From contig NZ_WUEG01000005.1 in the NCBI RefSeq assembly GCF_010468565.1, positions 62,001 through 126,000 on the forward strand: DNA of 64,000 nucleotides, given 5' to 3'. This DNA comes from Allomuricauda sp. TY007 (GTDB lineage Bacteria > Bacteroidota > Bacteroidia > Flavobacteriales > Flavobacteriaceae). This document shows, piece by piece, positions 1 to 5,765 of the stretch. Numbering within the stretch: position 1 is the stretch's first letter; every line of letters starts with the position of its first letter. The notes under the pieces are model-generated. The model was not told the DNA's origin and did no database searches. It was given only the letters and a program-made list of their open reading frames with translations. The position numbers and the translations under genes were made by a program.

Positions 1-411
1 CTGCTCACGGGACCGGTGGGCTGCGGCAAAACTTCACTGATGCGCCTGCTCCGGCACATGGTGCCCCACAAACGGCCCTTTGAGGTCATCCCCACTCGAA
101 ACATTGTGTTTGGATTCAACAACATCGGATATACCGTCATCGAGCATTATGGCGACCGTAGGTTCTATTGCCTGGACGACCTGGGAGTGGAACCCACCGG
201 ACGGCATTTCGGCAAGGACTGCAATGTCATCGGGGAAATATTGCTCTCCCGCTATGATCTCTTTATAAAACACAAGGTGCGGACACATGCCACTTCCAAC
301 CTCAATGCGGAGGAACTGGAAGAGCGTTACGGCAACCGGGTACGGAGCAGGATGCGGGAGCTCTTCAATCTGGTGGCCTTCAGTGCCAAGACCAAGGATA
401 AAAGAAAGTGA
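1..411 (+). CDS. DnaC-like AAA+ ATPase, 5' truncated
   Basis: The reading frame is open from base 1, so the N-terminus lies outside the window. The visible part starts just before a Walker A motif (GPVGCGKTS). It continues with a Walker B-like segment (FYCLDDLG), a sensor-1-like segment (HATSNLN) and an arginine-rich YGNRVRSRMREL segment that could hold the arginine finger. This order is typical of DnaC/IstB-type helicase loaders. Proteins of this kind are common in Bacteroidota mobile elements, where they may help replicate the element. It overlaps the next gene by a few bases at its stop. Family membership is well supported; the role in element replication is inferred. Confidence 0.75.
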   Translation: MLTGPVGCGKTSLMRLLRHMVPHKRPFEVIPTRNIVFGFNNIGYTVIEHYGDRRFYCLDDLGVEPTGRHFGKDCNVIGEILLSRYDLFIKHKVRTHATSNLNAEELEERYGNRVRSRMRELFNLVAFSAKTKDKRK

Positions 412-728
412 CCATGGACCGAAATGGATTATTGAACATCTACGAACAATATTATCAGAACGGCAAAAAGTATGGCTTTTTCCTGCGGGAAAGCACCTGG
501 CAATCCATCGGACAGGTACTCTTTATCGTAGGCGTCCGGGAAGGTGATGGCCTTCGGGGAAACCCGCCCTATTTCAACAACCCCAAGGTTTATGTAAAAC
601 TCTACTATGCCAATTCCATCGGAGAAATCAACGCCTCCACCAGATACAGGGTCATCAGGATCGATGATGGTGGCACTTACCGGTACCAGCCCGCGGATGA
701 AAATTTTATCATACCATCAAAACTGTAA
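408..728 (+). CDS. hypothetical protein, mobile-element associated
   Basis: A protein of 106 residues that I do not recognise. It is soluble-looking and rich in Tyr and Asn, with no signal peptide or membrane segment. A GTG at 408 overlaps the stop of the upstream ATPase gene, and an ATG two codons later at 414 is an equally good start, so the two genes are translationally coupled or nearly so. The coupling suggests a shared function with the ATPase in the conjugative element. No catalytic motif is visible. Confidence 0.6.
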   Translation: MTMDRNGLLNIYEQYYQNGKKYGFFLRESTWQSIGQVLFIVGVREGDGLRGNPPYFNNPKVYVKLYYANSIGEINASTRYRVIRIDDGGTYRYQPADENFIIPSKL

Positions 729-962
729 TTTTATTACAAACCAATGCAATAGTGCCAAATCCCTGAAAGCCAAAAAAACATCTGCTCTTAAGATAAAAGG
801 ACAAAGAATATCTCTTCGCCGACCCCAATTGGTAGGATACCGTGGCAACTTATGGTTCTGGATCTAAGAGTTGTTCAATCTGATAGCCTCTGATAAAGAG
901 CGTATGGAAAAACGATAAACTGACATTTAAAATAGCGGTTGTATCTAATAATCAGGGAAGTG

Positions 963-990
963 TGTCATTTGCAATGGTAAAAAAATGACA
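963..990. repeat. short inverted repeat in the 538-base gap
   Basis: TGTCATTT at 963-970 pairs with AAATGACA at 983-990 across a 12-base spacer. It lies in the AT-rich gap between the element genes and the CBASS operon. It could be a protein-binding site or a weak hairpin downstream of the 408-728 gene. Nothing else recognisable is visible in 729-960. Confidence 0.35.
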
Positions 991-1071
991 AAACAAACAA
1001 AATTGCGACACAATGGCAGTTTAACAAGACTTTTAGAAACTGGCATAATGGTTGTTAATTTTTTTAACAGC

Positions 1072-1158
1072 AAAAAAGTCCTAACCTCTGACCGATAGGA
1101 CTTTGACTTAATCGAAGGAGCGGTTTGCTTAGAAAGGGAAAAACCGCTCTTATTTAAT
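1072..1158 (-). ncRNA. candidate small RNA upstream of the CBASS operon
   Basis: On the minus strand a good Bacteroidota promoter (1164-1193) is followed by two hairpins. Hairpin 1 has a 9-bp stem (GAGCGGTTT with AAACCGCTC, 1141-1149 and 1118-1126) and a pyrimidine-rich loop. Hairpin 2 has a 9-bp stem (AAAGTCCTA with TAGGACTTT, 1096-1104 and 1075-1083) and runs straight into a U-tract on the minus strand only, as an intrinsic terminator does. With the start set 6 bases after the promoter G, as at rnpB in this window, the transcript is about 87 nt. It contains no convincing ORF. It diverges from the CBASS operon. The structure is seen directly; that it is expressed is inferred. Confidence 0.55.
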
Positions 1159-1163
1159 GGGTG

Positions 1164-1193
1164 CAAATATAGTAATTATTTTCTTCCTTCAAA
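1164..1193 (-). promoter_or_regulatory. Bacteroidota-type promoter for the small RNA
   Basis: Read on the minus strand, TTTG (1193-1190) is followed after 18 bases by TATATTTG (1171-1164). This matches the Bacteroidota -33 TTTG and -7 TAnnTTTG consensus. It points away from the CBASS genes, towards the two-hairpin region. No equally good promoter is seen on the plus strand before 1267. Confidence 0.6.
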
Positions 1194-1266
1194 TATCTCT
1201 TAATTTCCTTTCTCGGTTATTGCTCAGCCCCGATAAATGCTGATGTATTAAATAAGATAAAAAGAA

Positions 1267-1497
1267 ATGGAAAATTTTCATTTGGTCCATGAGGACGGAA
1301 AGTACAAACTGAAAAGAGAGCATGCCGAAAGGGCATCGAAAGTTATTGACTCGAATAAAGAGGAAGCCATTAAACAGGCTAAGAAATTTATCACTGACAA
1401 TGGCGGAGGCTCTTTAAAAATTCATAAGAATAAAGGTGGTTTTCAAGAAGAAAGGACATATCCTAAGTCAATTGATCCAAAAAAATCTAAAGGTTGA
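1267..1497 (+). CDS. DUF2188 domain protein, first gene of CBASS operon
   Basis: A small basic protein of 76 residues. The pattern of a short strand (FHLVHEDGKYKLKRE), an Ala/Glu-rich helix carrying EEAIKQAKKF, then GGGSLKIHKNKGGFQEERTY fits the DUF2188 family. Family function is not established. It starts with ATG and ends 10 bases before the CD-NTase gene on the same strand, so it is very likely in the same transcript. The AT-rich composition matches the CBASS genes and differs from the GC-richer tra genes. It could be an accessory or regulatory component of the defence system; this is inferred from position only. Confidence 0.7.
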   Translation: MENFHLVHEDGKYKLKREHAERASKVIDSNKEEAIKQAKKFITDNGGGSLKIHKNKGGFQEERTYPKSIDPKKSKG

Positions 1498-1507
1498 TTT
1501 CTAAATT

Positions 1508-2773
1508 ATGGAACAATTATATAAAAATGAAACCAACAAAATTTTAGAGGATTTAGGTAAGGAATTGGATATTTCAAAAAGTGAGTATGAAGCAGTTGTT
1601 AAAAGTTATACAGCTGTTGGAAACTGGTTATCTGAAGAGACCTCCGAATTAGCTGGTTATAATCCTAGAATCATGCCACAAGGTTCTTTTATGCTAGGAA
1701 CTGTGGTAAAGCCTATATGTGATGAAGATGATATTGATATAGATTTAGTTTGTAAGCTTGAGAGAAAACCAATGTCTTGGACTCAAAGGAATTTAAAACA
1801 GGCTGTGGGCAATAGGTTGAAAATGAAAGATACCTATGATCGGATGCTCAAAGGATATGAAAATGGAAGTAAATATAAGGAAGGGGGACGTAGGTGTTGG
1901 ACTTTGAAGTACTCAGAGGTAGCAGGTTATCACATGGATATTTTGCCCTCATTCGCAGATGAAAATTTAACCCTATTGTTAGAAAAGGCATTTACAGTTG
2001 GTAGCGATTTGAATACAAGTGAACTAGCCATCCGAATTACGGATTTGGAAGATGAAAAATATTCTACAGAAACTGATGAAGCTAATTGGCTAAAAAGTAA
2101 TCCATTTGGATATGCCAAATGGTTTTATGATAAAGCATTAATCCACTCCAAAAGATTATTTTCTCTTAAGGAGTCTGTTGATCCAGTTGGGGCTTTCGAA
2201 AATCCAAAGCTGCCTTTGCAAAGGGTCGTACAATTACTAAAAAGACATAGAGATATCATGTTTTCTTCCGAAGAGTACAATAGCGAAAACAAACCAATAT
2301 CTATTATTATAACCACTTTAGCAGCTAGGGCTTATGATAAAAGTGAAAATATAAATGATGCCTTTGAAAACACTGTGAAAAGAATGCGTGATTTTATTGA
2401 ACCAACAAACCCTTTTACTGGCGAAACTCAAAAATGGGTCTCTAATCCTGTCAATAAAGAAGAAAATTTTGCCGATAAATGGAGCGAGGTCAAACAAAAG
2501 CAAGATTATTTCTATAAGTGGTTAGACAAATTAGAATGTGATCTGGACCTTGTGAACAATAGTTTAGGAAAAGGGCAAAACATACTCTGCGAATCCTTTA
2601 GTGAGATGTTCGGGGAAAAGGTAACGAAAACCGTGTTTTCTAATATTGCTGAAGAAAAAAAATCTCTCAGGGAATCTGGAAAATTAAAAATGGCCTTAGG
2701 GACGGGGCTATTGGGAGAAGTCGGGACTAAGGTCAAAAACCATGAATTTTTTGGAAGCAAAAACCAAGAATGA
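1508..2773 (+). CDS. CBASS CD-NTase (cGAS/DncV-like nucleotidyltransferase)
   Basis: A protein of 421 residues with the SMODS nucleotidyltransferase signature: GSF at 59-61, the acidic DDIDIDLVC segment at 74-82 (metal-binding Asp pair D77/D79) and a third Asp in HMDILP at D144. CD-NTases make cyclic oligonucleotides after phage sensing, and these activate a partner effector. The nucleotide product cannot be read from the sequence. The C-terminus carries NHEFFG followed by five more residues; a C-terminal Gly is the conjugation point in type II CBASS enzymes. The stop overlaps the start of the E2-like gene (ATGA, 2770-2773), which fits a type II-short operon. The gene is AT-rich cargo in a conjugative element. 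Confidence 0.9.
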   Translation: MEQLYKNETNKILEDLGKELDISKSEYEAVVKSYTAVGNWLSEETSELAGYNPRIMPQGSFMLGTVVKPICDEDDIDIDLVCKLERKPMSWTQRNLKQAVGNRLKMKDTYDRMLKGYENGSKYKEGGRRCWTLKYSEVAGYHMDILPSFADENLTLLLEKAFTVGSDLNTSELAIRITDLEDEKYSTETDEANWLKSNPFGYAKWFYDKALIHSKRLFSLKESVDPVGAFENPKLPLQRVVQLLKRHRDIMFSSEEYNSENKPISIIITTLAARAYDKSENINDAFENTVKRMRDFIEPTNPFTGETQKWVSNPVNKEENFADKWSEVKQKQDYFYKWLDKLECDLDLVNNSLGKGQNILCESFSEMFGEKVTKTVFSNIAEEKKSLRESGKLKMALGTGLLGEVGTKVKNHEFFGSKNQE

Positions 2774-3261
2774 GTAGGTATATAAAAAGGAATAGAACAA
2801 AATTTAAGAAGCAGTGTGCTGCCATTACGGTCAAATCACAATTTATACGACTTAAATCAAGCTTTCCAAACTTGGTAGAGGAAGAGTATAGCGAAAATAG
2901 GTTTAGTGTTGTGATAAAACTTAGACCGGATATTTTTAGTAAAGAATATGATGTGCGAATTGTATACGAAGGACGGGCTACGGTAGATGTTTTTATCGTG
3001 AATGAAAAGCTTGACGTCGCTACCAATCGTGACGTATTGCCCCATGTATTCAACCATACGGAACAAAAAATCTGTTTATACTCAAGGACAGGAGGAAGTT
3101 GGACAAAAGATAAATCTATTGTCTCCACTATTGTCCCATGGGCGAGTGAATGGCTGTATTATTATGAACATTGGCTTATAGATGGGGAATGGAAAGGAGG
3201 AGGACACCCTGAATATGAAATTACAGATATAGAAAAAATAAGAGATTTAGATGTCAAATAA
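2770..3261 (+). CDS. stand-alone E2-like conjugation protein of type II-short CBASS
   Basis: A protein of 163 residues resembling the E2-only (Cap2-short) proteins of type II-short CBASS. The central KICLYS segment holds the likely catalytic Cys (C102), with an upstream LPHVF (H92). The C-terminal part has the Trp/Tyr-rich PWASEWLYYYEHWL and GEWKGGGH typical of these proteins. No E1 or JAB domain gene is present nearby, as expected for the short form. Its known role in the family is to attach the CD-NTase through its C-terminus and so prime it. It overlaps the CD-NTase gene by 4 bases and the phospholipase gene by 11 bases, so the three are translationally coupled. Confidence 0.82.
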   Translation: MSRYIKRNRTKFKKQCAAITVKSQFIRLKSSFPNLVEEEYSENRFSVVIKLRPDIFSKEYDVRIVYEGRATVDVFIVNEKLDVATNRDVLPHVFNHTEQKICLYSRTGGSWTKDKSIVSTIVPWASEWLYYYEHWLIDGEWKGGGHPEYEITDIEKIRDLDVK

Positions 3262-4300
3262 GAAGTTTAAAATTTTATCGATTGATGGAGGTGGAATTAA
3301 AGGGGTGTTTCCCGCTTATTACTTGGCCTTGATTGAGCAAGAATTAACTAAAAGGAGTGACGGCAAAACGAAGATTAAGGATCATTTCCAATTAATAACA
3401 GGAACATCTACAGGTGGGATTATCGCCTTGGCTTTATCCTTTGGTATCCCAGCCAAAGAGATATATGAACTGTATATTGAAAACGCAGATAAAATTTTCA
3501 AGAACAAAAAAAAGTCCTTACTAGGTAAAGTCCAATCCTTTATCTTGCAAATATGGAATTCAGCACATAAAAAGGATTATTTGGAGATTTTGGTCAGGGA
3601 TAAATTCAAGGAATACTTTGATGGAGAAGATCCAAGATTAAATGACTGTTTAACAAATGTGGCCATACCAATATACGATTTGATAAAAGGTAATCCAAGT
3701 GTTTTAAAGTCACCCTATCATCCCAATTTTAAAAGAGATTTGCATATTCCTGCTTATAAAGCAGCAATGGCTACATCGGCTGCACCTACTTATTTTAATC
3801 CTTACTCATCAGAATATATCGACATGGAGGGTTTATCAAAACCTTTTAGAAATAAAATTGATGGAGGCGTAATGGCAAATAATCCAACTATGGTTGGTAT
3901 TTTGGAAGCATTAAAAGCATTTAATGTTGATTTAGAAGATTTGGAAATACTTTCCTTGGGAACTGGGTATAAAAAATTTACTGAGGGTGAATCCAACAGA
4001 AAAAAGTGGGGTTTATTCTATTGGATGATCAAAAATGGCCGAAAGAGATTAATAGAATTATTTATGCAAAGCCAATCACAATTAGTTGAAAATTATATCA
4101 GCCTGCTTTATCAGGGAATAGATAAAACGGAAAGGAACAATCCCAATTTCGTATATGATAGAATAAATGTTTCTTTATGCGAAGACGATTACATTGAAAT
4201 GGATGAAAAAGATCCGGCTAGAATCCAAAACTTTGCTGAACTGGCAATGGCTGAATATCATGAAAATGGAAGCCACATACTGGGGAAACATTTTTATTGA
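3251..4300 (+). CDS. capV: CBASS effector, patatin-like phospholipase (CapV type)
   Basis: A protein of 349 residues with all patatin landmarks: the oxyanion-hole motif DGGGIKG at 12-18, the nucleophile elbow GTSTGG with S53, and the catalytic Asp in DGGV at D204. There is no signal peptide, as expected for an enzyme that attacks the inner membrane from inside. CapV-type effectors are switched on by the cyclic dinucleotide from the CD-NTase and degrade membrane phospholipids, killing or stalling the infected cell. The start at 3251 lies 11 bases inside the E2-like gene. It is the last gene of the operon; the next gene is convergent. Family assignment is secure; activation by cGAMP or a related dinucleotide is inferred from known relatives. 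Confidence 0.9.
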   Translation: MSNKKFKILSIDGGGIKGVFPAYYLALIEQELTKRSDGKTKIKDHFQLITGTSTGGIIALALSFGIPAKEIYELYIENADKIFKNKKKSLLGKVQSFILQIWNSAHKKDYLEILVRDKFKEYFDGEDPRLNDCLTNVAIPIYDLIKGNPSVLKSPYHPNFKRDLHIPAYKAAMATSAAPTYFNPYSSEYIDMEGLSKPFRNKIDGGVMANNPTMVGILEALKAFNVDLEDLEILSLGTGYKKFTEGESNRKKWGLFYWMIKNGRKRLIELFMQSQSQLVENYISLLYQGIDKTERNNPNFVYDRINVSLCEDDYIEMDEKDPARIQNFAELAMAEYHENGSHILGKHFY

Positions 4301-4340
4301 AAAAACTGTACTCAAAAAGGTTTGATTTTTAATGATCAGA

Positions 4341-5000
4341 TCATAAATATTTTGAAAATGCAGCATTGATGTAATTATACAATTCCATTAAAATAGCTAG
4401 TGCCATGGCCCTAATATTCCCTTGATCCTCTAAATAACCGAATTCATCACTGTTTGACAAAAATCCCAGTTCCACCAACACTGCCGGGCACACCCCCGCA
4501 GTTTCTCGCAGCACCTGGAAATCGGCAAACTTTACCCCACGGCTCTTAAACCCCAATTTCCCGTTCAGTTCCTTTTGTAATCCATAGCCCAACCAAACCG
4601 ACGTATTTGAGAAAGGGGTTTTTCCCTGATAAGCATATACTTCCACCCCACTGGCATTGGGATTAATGGAACGGTTGCAGTGCAGGGAGATGAACAGGTC
4701 TGCTTTAAGCCCTTTGGCCAATTTGGCCCTGTCCGAAAGGGACACCAATGTATCCCTGTACCGGGTCAGATAGATATCCACCTTGTCATTAAAAAATACC
4801 TCGTTCAGGTTGACCATCTCATAGGCCACTTGCAGTACAATATCCTTTTCCTTCATTCCATTTATACCTAAGGCCCCGGAATCCATTCCGCCATGCCCGG
4901 GATCTATGACCACAATTGTTCTTTCGGATAGACTTTGACCGAAAATGGAGCAGAATTGCAGGACCAAAAGGAGGAAAATGACGTTTTTGGCAGTTTTCAT
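4341..5000 (-). CDS. secreted N-acetylmuramoyl-L-alanine amidase (Amidase_3)
   Basis: A protein of 219 residues. An N-terminal signal peptide (hydrophobic FLLLVLQFCSIFG, cleavage near GQS) is followed directly by the zinc amidase domain: DPGHGG (first His), the conserved Glu in MKEKDI, SLHCN (second His) and VELGF (catalytic Glu). It cleaves the amide bond between muramic acid and the peptide stem in the periplasm. It is transcribed against both the CBASS operon and the tra operon. In a conjugative element it may open the wall locally for the transfer channel, but it could also be an unrelated passenger. Length is close to the bare catalytic domain. Confidence 0.88.
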   Translation of the reverse strand: MKTAKNVIFLLLVLQFCSIFGQSLSERTIVVIDPGHGGMDSGALGINGMKEKDIVLQVAYEMVNLNEVFFNDKVDIYLTRYRDTLVSLSDRAKLAKGLKADLFISLHCNRSINPNASGVEVYAYQGKTPFSNTSVWLGYGLQKELNGKLGFKSRGVKFADFQVLRETAGVCPAVLVELGFLSNSDEFGYLEDQGNIRAMALAILMELYNYINAAFSKYL

Positions 5001-5193
5001 GCGTTTCGATTTTTAGGTTATCAACAAGTGCCTTCGGAATTTCTATAAAATCTGATGCCAATCGGCAGCAAAAAAAACCAATCCGCTTCAAATAATATTT
5101 TATTCACAAATACCTGATTATCCGTTATTTACAAGGATTAATATAGTACTTTTTTCATAGCAAAAAACCAGTTGAACCTTTAATTGTTTTGAT

Positions 5194-5481
5194 ATGAAAA
5201 AAGCACTGTTTCTTTCCCTGACATCATTTTTTGTTTCCGGAACCGTTTTGGCCCAGATCGGGGGCATCGAGGATTCGGTCAATGATATTTCCAGCACCAT
5301 CCGGACCATTTTCCCGATAATCCTGGCCGTTATTTTTTTGGTGGGCTTCCTGTTCAATGCCGGGCATTTCTTCGGGGAGAACGCCGACCTAAAAAAAGGG
5401 ATTACCCGGGTTTTGGTCTTTGTACTGATAGCAGGTGCCGTAGTGGGCATTTTCACTTATCTCATGGGTATTGTAGTCTGA
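5194..5481 (+). CDS. traE: conjugative transfer protein TraE (DUF4134, pilin-like)
   Basis: A protein of 95 residues with a signal peptide (FLSLTSFFVSGTVLAQ) and two membrane helices at about 35-55 and 70-92. This layout matches VirB2/TrbC-like pilin subunits and the TraE protein of CTnDOT-type elements. It is the first gene of the plus-strand transfer operon and its stop overlaps the TraF start by one base. The upstream 190 bases, shared with the divergent amidase gene, should hold the operon promoter, but no clear TTTG/TAnnTTTG pair was found there. Confidence 0.8.
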   Translation: MKKALFLSLTSFFVSGTVLAQIGGIEDSVNDISSTIRTIFPIILAVIFLVGFLFNAGHFFGENADLKKGITRVLVFVLIAGAVVGIFTYLMGIVV

Positions 5482-5765
5482 TGAAAAAGTTTACTCCCTA
5501 TAAGAACGTACGGAAACAAGCCATGGTCCTGGGACTGCCCCTGCCCTATTTCGCCCTTCAGATGATCTCGGTAATAGGCTCCCTCTTGGTCATCATTTTT
5601 TCCTTTAGCCTTGGGGCCATTGCATCCGTATTGATCTGGAACCTGTTGTTATATGCCATTTTGTCCAGGCTTGCCCAAGACCCTGGAATGTTCCATCGAC
5701 AAAACGTATTTCCGCAGACCATCAGCAACAAGATAACAAGCTATATGTTTTATGAAGAAGATTAA
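5481..5765 (+). CDS. traF: conjugative transfer protein TraF (DUF4133, VirB3-like)
   Basis: A protein of 94 residues. A short basic cytoplasmic N-terminus is followed by two closely spaced membrane helices (about 22-65), then a polar tail. Size, topology and position directly before the VirB4-like ATPase match TraF of Bacteroidota conjugative transposons and VirB3 of type IV secretion systems. Its end overlaps the TraG start by 14 bases in another frame, a sign of tight translational coupling. Confidence 0.8.
   Translation: MKKFTPYKNVRKQAMVLGLPLPYFALQMISVIGSLLVIIFSFSLGAIASVLIWNLLLYAILSRLAQDPGMFHRQNVFPQTISNKITSYMFYEED

Noticed and set aside
945..1166. 73-residue minus-strand ORF in the gap before the CBASS operon
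   Set aside because: Its TTG start lies inside the promoter -7 box and the frame crosses both hairpins and the T-run of the predicted small RNA. Composition is not protein-like.
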